Shown here: piece after piece, positions 52,286 to 62,209 of the stretch
Numbering within the stretch: the first letter of the stretch is position 1
Layout of the letters: each line of letters starts with the position of its first letter
Origin: Clostridiaceae bacterium
GTDB taxonomy: Bacteria > Bacillota > Clostridia > DSM-8532
Direction of reading: 5' to 3'
DNA length: 64,000 nt
NCBI GenBank assembly: GCA_012840245.1
Contig: DULR01000037.1
Location: 1 to 64,000, forward strand
The notes under the pieces: model-generated
Seen by the model: the letters and a program-made list of their open reading frames with translations, nothing else
What the model was told of the DNA's origin: nothing
The model's database searches: none
Position numbers and translations under genes: made by a program

Positions 52286-53305
52286 TCAGACTCCGGCTTT
52301 ATACGCTGCAATACCGGCCTCGTGGGCAGCTATAAGCCTGTCGCACATCATATCCCATTCTTCATCGAGCCATAAAAGCTCAGGATGTTTAAGGTACCAA
52401 TCTATAGTTTTTTTAATGCCTTCCCTTGCAGGTGTCGTGCATTTGAACTCAGGAACCAGTTCCTTGATCTTTGAGTTATCAAAATAAACACTGTTGATCT
52501 TATCCCCCACCAGCTCGCTGTACAGCTCAGGTATGCAGGCGGTTATAAAATCAGTAGAAATATGGACTATATCAGGCTTAACGCCGACAGCACCGCCTAT
52601 GAGATCGGTTATCTGATCCCAGGTAAGAGCCTCGTCAGAGGTGATCTGGAATGCCTCTCCGATTGCTTTCGGATTTCCCAAGATCCCGACAAAAGCTTTG
52701 GCAAAATCCGTATTATGAGTCAATACCCATAAGGAAGTACCATCACCGGGTACTATGATCTTCTTTCCTCTCCTCATACGCTCAACTACGCTCCACCTGC
52801 TCTTATGGCTGTTGAATATGCATGGGATCAGGGTGTTTCCATAAGTATGGGATGGTCGCACTACTGTGACCGGGAAACCATTTTTTCTGTACTCATCAAA
52901 AAGCAGCTCTTCACATGCGATTTTATTCCGGGAATATTCCCAGAAAGGATTGGAAAGCGGTGTTTTTTCGGTTATTATGAAGTTCTCCGGAGGCTTTTGA
53001 TATGCCGATGCAGAGCTTATGAATATATACTGTCCGGTTTTATCCCTGAACAGCCTCAGATCGGTCTCTATATGCTCGGGGGTAAAAGCGATCCAGTTGA
53101 CAACAACGTCGAAGGAATAGTCTTTCAATATTTCTCTTGCTTCATCCTCCCTGCGTATATCCCCCTGGATTACTTTAGCTCCTTCAGGCACGAACTCTTT
53201 TCTATTGTTCCTGTTGAACAAATAAAGGTCTATCCCCTTTTCCAGAGCCAGTTTTGACACAGCGCTGCTGATGATCCCCGTTCCGCCTATAAAAAGTACT
53301 TTCAT
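52286..53305 (-). CDS. NAD-dependent epimerase/dehydratase (extended SDR)
   Basis: A 339-residue protein with VLFIGGTGIISSAVSKLA (TGxxGxxS-type NAD fold) and FISSASAYQKP. The YSRNKIACEELL segment supplies the YxxxK catalytic pair, and VVRPSHTYG follows. It resembles bacterial UDP-glucose 4-epimerase/mRNA-binding SDR relatives, but the substrate is not clear. ATG follows GGGAGGGGC. Confidence 0.88.
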   Translation of the reverse strand: MKVLFIGGTGIISSAVSKLALEKGIDLYLFNRNNRKEFVPEGAKVIQGDIRREDEAREILKDYSFDVVVNWIAFTPEHIETDLRLFRDKTGQYIFISSASAYQKPPENFIITEKTPLSNPFWEYSRNKIACEELLFDEYRKNGFPVTVVRPSHTYGNTLIPCIFNSHKSRWSVVERMRRGKKIIVPGDGTSLWVLTHNTDFAKAFVGILGNPKAIGEAFQITSDEALTWDQITDLIGGAVGVKPDIVHISTDFITACIPELYSELVGDKINSVYFDNSKIKELVPEFKCTTPAREGIKKTIDWYLKHPELLWLDEEWDMMCDRLIAAHEAGIAAYKAGV

Positions 53306-53433
53306 TTTGCCCCTCCCTCAGCATATCTTATCAATTTGATTTAATTATATCACAAATGTCCAAAAGGGACAGACCTCTGAGCCATAGTTTCCTCAGCAAG
53401 CCTGCCCCTCTAAGAAGCTGCGTATTTAATGAA

Positions 53434-53460
53434 TGAAAGTCTCCGTCCCCTAAACTCATT
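53434..53460. repeat. Repeat family B, single arm
   Basis: TGAAAGTCTCCGTCCCCTAA then ACTCATT matches one arm of the family B hairpins; the opposite arm is missing. It contains the TCA (53456-53458) stop codon of the LysM protein gene. Confidence 0.7.
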
Positions 53461-54937
53461 TTCCTGCAGCCTTCATCACCATGTTCTGGTGCTCCTGTAT
53501 ATATACCTTCGATGTCGATGTGCTGTGGGACGTGCTGTTCTTCATATATAAATCAAAATGACCGTTGACGCCGTTTTCGATGGTGTCTACACCATGAGGC
53601 ATTCCAGAAAGGGAGGCAGCGATGTTCATGCCGTTATGATATATCACAACAGCTCTGGGAGACCATTTCCACGTTCCAAAGAGCGATTTCATGATATTGG
53701 TATCCGAAGCTGTCAAAGGCTCGATATCGGCGTGGTTGTACCCTCCGATCATTTTTGCCCTGAACTGTTTTCCTGTGTCCACATCAACCACTGTAAAGGT
53801 GTCCCCTCTCTTCAGCAGATACTGGCCCTCAAGGTTCCAGTCAACGGCTGTTCCGCGGCGCAGCGGAGCTTTGTCCTGCCCGGGGGTCACTGTATAAGTT
53901 CTCGGAGCATACCCTGAAATGGCTATTTTTTCTCCGGCATTGAACCACTCATCAGCATCCATGTAATTGTATTTCAATATCTGCTGTGCCGGAACTCCGA
54001 ATTTTTTTGATATGGATGTGGCCGTATCACCGGCCTGGACTATATATGTCACATCAGGCCATTTGGTATTGCTTGCCGGAGGCTGTTCGGGTGCGGGGGT
54101 GGAAGGGGCTGGTGTCGTACCTGCCGCTCCCGGTATGATAAGAACCTGTCCCGGATATATTATGTCTCCGGTCAGATTATTTGCTTTCTTAAGACTGTCC
54201 ACCGAAATACCATACTTATTTGCTATCTTCCAGAGGGAGTCACCTGCGACCACAGTGTAGCTGTTCATCTTTTTAGCTGAGGGACTCGAGATGTTCACTG
54301 TCTGTGTGGATGTATTGAGTTCCACAGTATATCCGAGGTTTTCGGCAATAAACCTCAATGGGGCGTATGTCACACCTTCGATCACTATGGAAGGCGGCAT
54401 CTTCACCTGTACTCCGTTTACTCTTGCAAGACCGGATCCCCGGACAAAGGCGATCATGTTATCGTTCTTGTTTATACCCACCGTATTGGACGTATCGTTC
54501 CACCAGACACTTCCACCTATCGCCTTCCCCAGATCATACAGCGGAACATAAGTCGTGTTGTTGTATATAAAGGGAGGTTTGCTGAATGTTTGCAGTGTTC
54601 CGTTGACAGCTACCCTGACATTGTAGTTGTACGCGTTTTGGGTGCTGGTTATGCTTGAAGCCGGAGCTTCCGCTGCCTGGGCGGTCACCGGGGATCCTAA
54701 CATGAATGAAGATAAGAGAACAGTCCCGGCCATGATCTTGACCATATTTATCTTTATATTTGGAAATTTCTCTTTGATATAATCGATTATATTATTGTTC
54801 AAACGCCTTTTGTTATCCTCATCTATTTTATTGAATTCGTCGGCGAACTCCACATCGTTCATATTGGTGTCGATATAAAGGATAAGGTCATAGCCGTCAG
54901 CAGTTTCTATCAGTTTGTAGCTTCTGAAAAGATCCAA
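53456..54937 (-). CDS. Membrane-anchored stalk/LysM protein
   Basis: A 493-residue protein. A cytoplasmic-looking N-terminus of ~65 residues precedes a membrane or signal segment (66-88). A Cu-amine-oxidase-N-like stalk domain (105-218), two LysM modules (226-269 and 296-342) and a C-terminal domain of ~140 residues follow (VDVDTGKQFRAKMIGGYNHA, HGVDTIENGVNGHFDLYMKN). It should sit on the peptidoglycan. The start is a TTG at 54937 lying in the T-tract of the speA terminator. The N-terminal domain has no family I know. Confidence 0.85.
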   Translation of the reverse strand: MDLFRSYKLIETADGYDLILYIDTNMNDVEFADEFNKIDEDNKRRLNNNIIDYIKEKFPNIKINMVKIMAGTVLLSSFMLGSPVTAQAAEAPASSITSTQNAYNYNVRVAVNGTLQTFSKPPFIYNNTTYVPLYDLGKAIGGSVWWNDTSNTVGINKNDNMIAFVRGSGLARVNGVQVKMPPSIVIEGVTYAPLRFIAENLGYTVELNTSTQTVNISSPSAKKMNSYTVVAGDSLWKIANKYGISVDSLKKANNLTGDIIYPGQVLIIPGAAGTTPAPSTPAPEQPPASNTKWPDVTYIVQAGDTATSISKKFGVPAQQILKYNYMDADEWFNAGEKIAISGYAPRTYTVTPGQDKAPLRRGTAVDWNLEGQYLLKRGDTFTVVDVDTGKQFRAKMIGGYNHADIEPLTASDTNIMKSLFGTWKWSPRAVVIYHNGMNIAASLSGMPHGVDTIENGVNGHFDLYMKNSTSHSTSTSKVYIQEHQNMVMKAAGK

Positions 54938-54938
54938 A

Positions 54939-54978
54939 AAAAACTACCCCTTTCACTCAATTATAGTGATAGGGGTAG
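54939..54978 (-). terminator. speA terminator
   Basis: CTACCCCT pairs with AGGGGTAG and, after one mismatch, ATCACT-type inner arms pair (5 bp), with a run of T following on the minus strand. The AAAGGGG in its 3' arm is also the only plausible ribosome site for the LysM gene that begins in the T-run. Confidence 0.8.
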
Positions 54979-55001
54979 TATCTGCAATAATCACGAAAAT
55001 A

Positions 55002-56921
55002 TTATCGTTCATAATAGGTATACCCGCGAAGACCGTTGTCATATGCCTGCATGATCTCCTTGCGCTCGCTTGCGCTTATCAGACCTTCGCTTATGGCTTT
55101 CTCAGCTGTTTTCCTGAAGTTCTCAAGCATTCTTTTCGGATCGAATTCTACATAGGACAAAACGTCCGAAACGCTGTCCCCATGTATTTCCTTCACGAAA
55201 TCAAAATGACCGTCGGGATGTATCCTTATACTTACCACATTGGTATCTCCGAACAGGTTGTGCAGATCACCCAGGGTCTCCTGGTAAGCGCCTACGAGAA
55301 AGATCCCCAGATAATAGTCTTCACTGTTTTTGATGTCGTGTACGGGCAAAGTATGTTTAACATCGTGAAGATCGATGAACCTGTCTATCTTTCCGTCGCA
55401 ATCACATGTTATGTCGGCAAGTACTGCATTTCTTCCGGGCATCTCCAAAAGTCTGTGCATAGGCATGATAGGAAACAGCTGATCTATTGCCCAGCTGTCG
55501 GGTATGGACTGGAATACCGAGAAGTTGCAATAATAAATATCGGCTATGGCGCTCTCTATATCCTCGAGCTCAGGCGGTGCGTGCTTCAGCTTCGTTTTGA
55601 CCCTGGCTATCTGATGCATGGTGTTCCAGAAGATCTTTTCAGCAAATGCCCTTTGCCTCAGGCTTATTTTGCCGTGCTTGAACAAGTCCCGTATCTCATC
55701 GCGGTAATAGAGCGCATCGTTATAGCATTCCTGCAGATTCTTCATGGATATGTTCCTATATACGTCATACAGGTTCTTTATCTGCTCCGGCAGGCCGCTG
55801 TCAAGCTTTTCAGGCAAATCATATTCTGTGAACTTCTCCACATCCAGAACATTGAACAAAAGGACAGAGTAATATGCGACCGTGGTCCTGCCTGACTCGG
55901 TTATTATGGTGGGATGAGGCACATTTGCCGGATCGAGGATCATCATAACAGCCTCGACGATATCAGTGCAATATTCTTCCACTGTGTAGTTGCGGCTGTT
56001 TGTGTAGTTGGTGTTCGAGCCGTCGTAGTCAACGGCAAGTCCACCGCCCAGATCGAGATATCCCATGGGGGCGCCTTCCTTCACAAGCTCCGCATATATG
56101 CATGTAGCCTCCAGAACAGCCGACCTTATATCCCTTATATTGGGTATCTGGGATCCAAGATGATAATGGAGAAGTTTCAATGACCCCAGCATATTCTTTT
56201 CCTTCAATATATCTACCATCTCGATGATCTGGGACATATTGAGACCGAAAATGCTCCTGTCACCGCCTGATTCGGTCCAGTGTCCGCCTGCCTTTGAAGA
56301 AAGCTTGATCCGTATTCCTATGTTGGGCTTTATCCCCAGCATCTGGGATCTTTCCATAACGATGTCTAGCTCTCCCGGCATTTCGATGACAAAGAACAGC
56401 ATGAAACCCATCTTTATGGCATACAGACCCAGATCTATAAACTCCTCATCCTTATATCCGTTGCATATGATGCAGGCTTCTTTGTCTTTCATGACAGACA
56501 GGGCTGCAATAAGTTCAGCCTTGCTGCCCACTTCAAGGCCGTGGTGATACCTCTGGCCGAACTTGGCGACCTCCTCTACCACCTGTTGCTGCTGATTGAC
56601 CTTGATGGGGTATACCCCTCTGTAAGTTCCTTTATAATTCAGCTTTTCTATCGCGCTTTTGAAAGACTCGTTGAGAAATGATATCTGTGCGTCGAGCAAA
56701 TTTTCGATGCGTATTAAAACAGGCATGTTAAGACCACGTTCCCGAATACCTGAAATTATGTCCATAAAGCTTACTGCTGCGTCTGGGTTGTCCTTGTATG
56801 GATTGACCGTGACCTCGCCTTTGTCCGAAACTGAAAAGTAACCGGCACCCCAGTTTTTGATGCCGTAAAGCTCTTCGGACTTTTCTTTGGTCCATCTTCC
56901 CAAAAGCTCACTTTTTATCAT
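55002..56921 (-). CDS. speA: Biosynthetic arginine decarboxylase
   Basis: A 639-residue PLP enzyme of the SpeA type. The PLP lysine is in YRGVYPIKVNQQQQVVEEV. It also has GLEVGSKAELIAAL, LLHYHLGSQIPNIRDIR, YLDLGGGLAVDYDG, and the C-terminal region QSIPDSWAIDQLFPIMPMHR and ADITCDCDGKIDRFI. It makes agmatine for polyamine synthesis; no agmatinase is nearby. ATG has a weak GGGTGG site. Confidence 0.96.
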   Translation of the reverse strand: MIKSELLGRWTKEKSEELYGIKNWGAGYFSVSDKGEVTVNPYKDNPDAAVSFMDIISGIRERGLNMPVLIRIENLLDAQISFLNESFKSAIEKLNYKGTYRGVYPIKVNQQQQVVEEVAKFGQRYHHGLEVGSKAELIAALSVMKDKEACIICNGYKDEEFIDLGLYAIKMGFMLFFVIEMPGELDIVMERSQMLGIKPNIGIRIKLSSKAGGHWTESGGDRSIFGLNMSQIIEMVDILKEKNMLGSLKLLHYHLGSQIPNIRDIRSAVLEATCIYAELVKEGAPMGYLDLGGGLAVDYDGSNTNYTNSRNYTVEEYCTDIVEAVMMILDPANVPHPTIITESGRTTVAYYSVLLFNVLDVEKFTEYDLPEKLDSGLPEQIKNLYDVYRNISMKNLQECYNDALYYRDEIRDLFKHGKISLRQRAFAEKIFWNTMHQIARVKTKLKHAPPELEDIESAIADIYYCNFSVFQSIPDSWAIDQLFPIMPMHRLLEMPGRNAVLADITCDCDGKIDRFIDLHDVKHTLPVHDIKNSEDYYLGIFLVGAYQETLGDLHNLFGDTNVVSIRIHPDGHFDFVKEIHGDSVSDVLSYVEFDPKRMLENFRKTAEKAISEGLISASERKEIMQAYDNGLRGYTYYER

Positions 56922-57009
56922 TTCGATCTACCACCCTACAGCATGAATCTGTTTGCAAACAATTATATATGATAACACAATACTTCCGGTATTATCAATA
57001 ATATGAAAA

Positions 57010-57087
57010 TGTCATTCCGAACGAAGTGAAAAATCTTAAAACCTGCATGGACAGTATATAAGATTCTTCGCTGCATTCAGAATGACA
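57010..57087. repeat. Repeat family A, copy 10 (inverted pair)
   Basis: TGTCATTCCGAACGAAGTGA ... AATCTTA then TAAGATTCTTCGCTGCATTC and AGAATGACA, forming a long imperfect hairpin. Confidence 0.8.
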
Positions 57088-57141
57088 ACAGAGTCAACTC
57101 AGGATGGTTAAAGAATTCTGCCAGAATGGCAGGAAAGCATG

Positions 57142-57199
57142 GAAAAAGGACTGTCCCCTATACGCAAAATGTGCATAAAGGACCGTCCCCTGTGCTCAG
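57142..57199. repeat. Repeat family D, copy 2
   Basis: AAAAAGGACTGTCCCCTATA ... AAAGGACCGTCCCCTGTGCT. It abuts the stop codon of the lipoprotein gene, whose TCA is at 57196-57198. Confidence 0.65.
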
Positions 57200-58104
57200 T
57201 ATTTTATTGCATTTACCATATCTTCTGTAACCGTGTATTCCCTGAGTCTTTCATAGCCATCTGCCATAGATTCCAGACTTGCACCGGCATCTCCGATTAT
57301 CGACTTGTATTTTAAATTATAATCTGGCTCAAACCGTGCTACTATCATTTCAAACTTTTCATCATCACAACTTAACAAATAGGCGTGACCTTCATGCTTC
57401 ATCCGGTCATCATAAGGTTTTTGCGGGATTTCAAAAACCTGTGCCAGATAAGAACCATCAGAAAGCCGCACGATCTCCGTAATTGATCTCGAGACTACCT
57501 CACCGTTGCGTTCAATAATATACTCATATTCCAATGTATTGTTTTTAGTATCAAGCTTTCCTTGATATGTCTTGACATCACCCTTCTTATCGTTAGGGCC
57601 AAATCCATCCTCTTCATTGGTATAGGTTTGGCTGAAAGTTATAATGTCGCCGTTTTTCTCCCTCACTGCGTCAAATTTGCCGTTTTTGCCTGTTTCCTTC
57701 GCATTGTCACCAGGCTCCAGATAGTCATATGGAGGTAAGTTGACTATGGCAGCTGTAGGAACAAGGTAGTCGAAGCCTATACCGGTTATCAGTTCAAAGT
57801 CATCTGATTCATAACTGTTGATCGCACCTTCAAAGCGGCTCATAGCACTGTCAAAGGCATCGTAAAAATCACTCAGTTCCATTCCCGGTTCATTGTAAAT
57901 GCCGCCTTTGGAAGCCTTCGGTTCTTCCTTTTTCGAGCCCTTATTATCAGATTGCTTCGGCTCATCCTTATCCTTTTCTCTGATAGTCTGTTTTTCATCC
58001 CTGTCTATAACATCATCGGAATCAGAAGGAGCAACTCTGCCACAACCGGCAAATAACAGCGCAACAACCAACAATGCGATAATCAGCCTGTTAATCGTAC
58101 TCAT
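57196..58104 (-). CDS. Hypothetical lipoprotein
   Basis: A 302-residue protein with a lipobox (LLFAGC) after a short hydrophobic signal. A charged linker (~25-65, DEKQTIREKDKDEPKQ) leads to a domain of ~230 residues. I recognise no family. The repeated pattern of short beta strands with Lys/Asp loops (GKFDAVREKNGDIITFSQTY) suggests a beta-rich fold. ATG follows AAGGAGGATAACC. Monocistronic. Confidence 0.8.
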   Translation of the reverse strand: MSTINRLIIALLVVALLFAGCGRVAPSDSDDVIDRDEKQTIREKDKDEPKQSDNKGSKKEEPKASKGGIYNEPGMELSDFYDAFDSAMSRFEGAINSYESDDFELITGIGFDYLVPTAAIVNLPPYDYLEPGDNAKETGKNGKFDAVREKNGDIITFSQTYTNEEDGFGPNDKKGDVKTYQGKLDTKNNTLEYEYIIERNGEVVSRSITEIVRLSDGSYLAQVFEIPQKPYDDRMKHEGHAYLLSCDDEKFEMIVARFEPDYNLKYKSIIGDAGASLESMADGYERLREYTVTEDMVNAIKY

Positions 58105-58231
58105 CGGTTATCCTCCTTAATAGCTTATTCTTTTAAAATAATCACTGGATTTTCTATGGTTCCGATGATATTATATTGGGTTCTTCCTGTTTCTGTAATC
58201 ACCCTGAGGATGATTTTGACAGGATGTCGGC

Positions 58232-59602
58232 TTATTTCATTATCTTCTTCAGCAAATCGATTTTATTCTCATATGGCGGATATCTAAGCGGAATATCGAT
58301 ATAGCAGGATTTTTTCATTATGCTTTTCTTATGCGTGAAGGTGTCAAAGCTCCATTTGCCATGATAGCTGCCCATCCCGCTTTCTCCAACTCCGCCGAAG
58401 GGCATGTATGGGGTAGCCAGATGGACCAGGGTGTCATTGATGCATCCGCCGCCGAATGAGATCCTGCTTATGATTTCATGCTCAAATTTCCTGTTTCGGG
58501 TAAACAGATAAAGAGCCAGAGGTTTAGGACGACTGGTTATGGCAGAGAATATCTCTTCCGGATCTTCATACGTCAAAACCGGCAGGATGGGGCCAAAAAT
58601 CTCTTCATGCATCACCGCGTCTTCCCAGGTGACATTTTCAAGGATGGTCGGTGAGATCCGTAGGCCCGACTCATCGTACTCACCGCCATAATACACCTTT
58701 TCTTTGTCGATAAGGCCGAGCAGACGTCTGAAATGCTTTTCGTTCACGATCCTGGGATATTGAGGATTCTCACATGGATGCTCCCCGTAAAATACGGTTA
58801 TATATCTTTTCATCGAGCCAATGAGGCTGTCTTTTACATCTTTATGCACATAAACATAATCAGGCGCAACGCAGGTTTGTCCCGAATTGATGATCTTTCC
58901 CCATATGATCCTTCTTGCAGCAAGATCGATATCGACATCCCTGTCAACGATGCACGGGCTTTTTCCGCCTAACTCAAGGGTAACAGGGGTTAGATTTCTT
59001 GCAGCCTTCTCCATTACCGTTTTTCCTACCTGTACGCTGCCTGTAAAGAAAATATAATCAAATTTTTCGTTAAGCAGCTCCTGATTCGCTTCTCTTCCGC
59101 CTTCCACAACAGCGATGTATTCTTTTTCAAAACAGCTCAATATCCTTCTCAGTACGGCCGATGTGGCAGGCGAGTATGCGGATGGCTTTACAACTGCACA
59201 GTTGCCGCCGGCAACAGCGCCGATCAAAGGCGCGACAGTCAGTTGAAATGGATAATTCCATGGCGACATTATCAAAACTACTCCATATGGTTCAGAAACG
59301 ATGTATGAAGTCGATTTGAACTGTGTCATGGGTGTTCTTGCCCTCTTGGCTTTGCACCATTTCCTTATGTTTCTGATGGCGTCGTTAAGTTCATTATATA
59401 CAAAACCCACTTCGGTCGCGTATGCTTCGAAGGGCGACTTGTTCAGATCCCATTTCAGGGCGTCCAGTATATCGCCTTCGTTTTCTTTGATAACAGCTTT
59501 CAGTTTTTTCAGGGCATTGATGCGAAAATCGATATCCAATGTATTACCTGTCGAAAAAAAAGCCCGTTGCTTCTCTGTCAGATTTTTTATGTCGATTGAC
59601 AT
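58232..59602 (-). CDS. Aldehyde dehydrogenase (ALDH3-like)
   Basis: A 456-residue NAD(P)-dependent aldehyde dehydrogenase. SPWNYPFQLTVAPLIGAVAG, FTGSVQVGKTVMEKAA, the catalytic Glu in LELGGKSPCIV, the Cys in NSGQTCVAPDYV and MPFGGVGESGMGSYHGKWSF match the class 3 group. The ATG at 59602 has AAAGGAGTG upstream. It lies 4 bp after the FGGY kinase stop, so it likely oxidises an aldehyde product of that pathway. Confidence 0.95.
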   Translation of the reverse strand: MSIDIKNLTEKQRAFFSTGNTLDIDFRINALKKLKAVIKENEGDILDALKWDLNKSPFEAYATEVGFVYNELNDAIRNIRKWCKAKRARTPMTQFKSTSYIVSEPYGVVLIMSPWNYPFQLTVAPLIGAVAGGNCAVVKPSAYSPATSAVLRRILSCFEKEYIAVVEGGREANQELLNEKFDYIFFTGSVQVGKTVMEKAARNLTPVTLELGGKSPCIVDRDVDIDLAARRIIWGKIINSGQTCVAPDYVYVHKDVKDSLIGSMKRYITVFYGEHPCENPQYPRIVNEKHFRRLLGLIDKEKVYYGGEYDESGLRISPTILENVTWEDAVMHEEIFGPILPVLTYEDPEEIFSAITSRPKPLALYLFTRNRKFEHEIISRISFGGGCINDTLVHLATPYMPFGGVGESGMGSYHGKWSFDTFTHKKSIMKKSCYIDIPLRYPPYENKIDLLKKIMK

Positions 59603-59606
59603 GGTT

Positions 59607-61235
59607 TCACTCCTTTGTTTGATTTGAATAGCGCTGTACAGCTGCCTTGTTCCCGTTGAGACTGCGGAAATTCGATACATTGTTTTTATACAGGGTTTTG
59701 AATACCTCGAAATACCCGTCGTAGATCCGCTTATTATTAATATCCGGAGAATATTTCCGGCTGACTTTGACCATCCTTTTGGCCTCGCTCAGCCTGTTTA
59801 TGATGCCAAGACCAACTGCAGCCACGAGCGCTGCTCCGACCGACCCTGCATTCTGCGGCTCTTCCACCGTTTCGATCTCCCTGCCCAGTATGTCAGAAAG
59901 GATCTGGCATGTCAAAGGCGCCAGAGCACCGCCGCCCACGAAGCGTATCGGATTTGATGTTCTGATTTTCTTTTCCTGGGCTTCGAGCATCCATCTCAGA
60001 TGGTAACAGACTCCTTCCAGCACCGAATGTATAAGCTCTGTCTTGCCTGTTTCCAGGCTGATGTTGAAAAACATGCCCCTTGCGTTTGAGTCCTCAAAGG
60101 GACACCGGTTCCCATGCAGCCACGGAGTGAAAATGACCCCGTTGCTGCCCGGGGGAACATCCCTGATGGCACTGATCATATAATCATAAAGGCTTCTGTA
60201 TACTGTCTCCTTCGAGTCTGAGATTTTCTTTTTCTCAAGATATATGCCTATTTCATCTAGGGCAAGATGATCCTTCACCCACTCAAGGCATTTGCCTGCA
60301 GTTTCGAGCTCTGCGAAATAATTGAAGCAGTCACTGTCAGCACCTACAATGGCGGCTATCATTGACGAAGTGTCGACAATCTGCTTTTTGACGACCGTAG
60401 AGACCCAGCCCGATGTCCCTGAGTAAATATGCGTATCTCCGGGCTCCACTGCTCCGGCACCTACGCCGATCAGTGAGGCATCACCACCTCCGCCGAATAC
60501 CGGAGTGCCCTCCTTCAGATGAAGCCGGGCTGCCGCTTCTTTTGTTATTCGACCAACCATTTCGGAGCATCCTTTTATTTCAGGCAGGTGATCCATGTTC
60601 ACTTCGAGCATCCTGCACATTTCAGGACTGAAGCCTTCCCTGCCTTTCCTCGTGTCATAGAGCAGAGTCGCATAGGCACTGTCAGGCGTCATAATGAATT
60701 TTCCGGTACATTTGCTTATCAGGAACTCCTTTACGTCAAGCCATTTATGTACTCTCCTGAAGACTTCAGGTTCATGCTTTTCCACCCATTTGTATTTCCA
60801 GACCGGGTCCTTGACGCTTGCCGCCACTGCATGGGTTATTGCCAGTGACTTTATGAGCCTGAATACATTGACGCCGGCTATCTGCAAACCGTATGCCATT
60901 CCATTCTTCAGTTCCTCGCCGGCTCTTTGATCCATGTAGCTCATGGCTCTGCGGACAGGGTTGCCTTCACTGTCTACAAGTACCAGTCCCTGCATCTGGG
61001 AACAGAATGATATCCCCTGAATGCTGTCTGCCGAAATGTTGTTTTTCCTGAGGACTCTTTCGGTTGTAACGCACATGGCGTTCCACCAGCTGTCCGGGTC
61101 CTGCTCCGCTCCTCCGTTTTCCAAAACAAAAAGCTCATAGCCCTCCATTTCGGAAGCTACAAGCTTTATGGTATCGGAAATATCGAATATACAGGTCTTG
61201 ATCCCCGTGGTCCCGACATCATAGGCAATAATCAT
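59607..61235 (-). CDS. FGGY-family carbohydrate kinase (xylulokinase-like)
   Basis: A 542-residue kinase. The N-terminal YDVGTTGIKTCIFD phosphate loop, GISFCSQMQGLVLVD and SYMDQRAGEEL are followed by GTSGWVSTV and the C-terminal VGGGALAPLTCQILSDILGR adenosine site. It phosphorylates a ketose or polyol. Neighbouring class II aldolase and aldehyde dehydrogenase suggest a ketose-1-phosphate route, but the substrate is unknown. It sits 22 bp downstream of tetR in the same operon. Confidence 0.93.
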   Translation of the reverse strand: MIIAYDVGTTGIKTCIFDISDTIKLVASEMEGYELFVLENGGAEQDPDSWWNAMCVTTERVLRKNNISADSIQGISFCSQMQGLVLVDSEGNPVRRAMSYMDQRAGEELKNGMAYGLQIAGVNVFRLIKSLAITHAVAASVKDPVWKYKWVEKHEPEVFRRVHKWLDVKEFLISKCTGKFIMTPDSAYATLLYDTRKGREGFSPEMCRMLEVNMDHLPEIKGCSEMVGRITKEAAARLHLKEGTPVFGGGGDASLIGVGAGAVEPGDTHIYSGTSGWVSTVVKKQIVDTSSMIAAIVGADSDCFNYFAELETAGKCLEWVKDHLALDEIGIYLEKKKISDSKETVYRSLYDYMISAIRDVPPGSNGVIFTPWLHGNRCPFEDSNARGMFFNISLETGKTELIHSVLEGVCYHLRWMLEAQEKKIRTSNPIRFVGGGALAPLTCQILSDILGREIETVEEPQNAGSVGAALVAAVGLGIINRLSEAKRMVKVSRKYSPDINNKRIYDGYFEVFKTLYKNNVSNFRSLNGNKAAVQRYSNQTKE

Positions 61236-61256
61236 TCTTATTACCCCCTTATTGCC

Positions 61257-61910
61257 TTATTTCAGAAAAAATGCACCCTTTATGAATTTCATCAACTGTT
61301 CGGCAACCAGTTCATCCCTGTTTACAACATCTTCTCCGACAAAGATTTTCATCCGCTCTTTATAATATTCGCAGGCATATGAAAACTGAAGCATTATAAA
61401 AAGGTTGTCAAGGTAAAATGCGAACAGGTTCTCATTTATGTCACTTCTGATATATCCCGCTTCTTTTGCCTCTTTTATCATTGATGCATAAAGGCCTGCC
61501 GTCGCGTTTTCCATATCGGAAACGATCTTCCAGACAAGACTTGAGCGGTTCTCGGTCGTCATTTCATTGTACAGCTTTGTAAGGTGGACATTTTCACGCG
61601 TGTGGACCTGAATGGCCTTTATTATCTTTTCGATCCTGGACTCCAGCTTTTCATCGCTCTTTATTATATCCTCCAGAACTGCCTTCAGTTTTTCAACACC
61701 GACATGTACTATTGCAAGGAACAGGTTTTCCTTGTTCTCAAAGTATTTATAAAGTGAACCTACGCTTACATCTGATCTCTGTGCTATAGTATTTATATTT
61801 GCGCTGTCAAAGCCATGCTCCGAGAACTCGGCTATGGCTGCGTCCAGTATCCTTTGCCTTTTTTCTTCTGATATTTTCATGAATGTATCTTTATAAAAGC
61901 CTGAGTTCAT
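61257..61910 (-). CDS. TetR/AcrR-family transcriptional regulator
   Basis: A 217-residue protein with an N-terminal HTH (ISEEKRQRILDAAIAEFSEH, then INTIAQRSDVSVGSLYKYFE). First gene of the operon tetR-FGGY-ALDH. Palindromic sites TGAGTGA-N4-TCACTCA (upstream of itself) and TGAGTGA-N4-TCATTCA (upstream of the aminotransferase) indicate it controls both sides. ATG follows GAGGTGG. Confidence 0.92.
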   Translation of the reverse strand: MNSGFYKDTFMKISEEKRQRILDAAIAEFSEHGFDSANINTIAQRSDVSVGSLYKYFENKENLFLAIVHVGVEKLKAVLEDIIKSDEKLESRIEKIIKAIQVHTRENVHLTKLYNEMTTENRSSLVWKIVSDMENATAGLYASMIKEAKEAGYIRSDINENLFAFYLDNLFIMLQFSYACEYYKERMKIFVGEDVVNRDELVAEQLMKFIKGAFFLK

Positions 61911-61926
61911 CCAGCCACCTCTTTAG

Positions 61927-61944
61927 TGAGTGAGTATTCACTCA
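61927..61944. promoter_or_regulatory. Putative TetR operator 1
   Basis: TGAGTGA-GTAT-TCACTCA, perfect 7-bp arms, 17 bp upstream of the tetR start. Confidence 0.75.
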
Positions 61945-62156
61945 TATTCTATCATACTGTCAATTTTTTTCAAGTGTTGTCAAGGGGACGGTTCTTCTGA
62001 CAACTTATTGTCAAGGGGACGTACATATATGTTATCTGATTACTTTTAATGCAGGTTAGGGGTAGCCCACCCTTAGTGCTGGGCTACATGATATATGTTA
62101 CATGATGCATGATATATTTTACAAATATGATGAATGACATAAGGGTCTGATATTTG

Positions 62157-62209
62157 TTGACTTTTTCCAGCGAAATGATATATTATGATAGTGAGTGAAC
62201 ATTCATTCA
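62157..62209 (+). promoter_or_regulatory. Promoter and operator 2 of the aminotransferase gene
   Basis: TTGACT (62157-62162) and TATTAT (62181-62186) are 18 bp apart. The operator TGAGTGA-ACAT-TCATTCA (62192-62209) lies directly over the expected start of transcription, a classic repressor position. Confidence 0.75.

Noticed and set aside
53434-53460. Full family B hairpin at the LysM gene end
   Set aside because: Only one arm is present, so it is recorded as a single-arm remnant.
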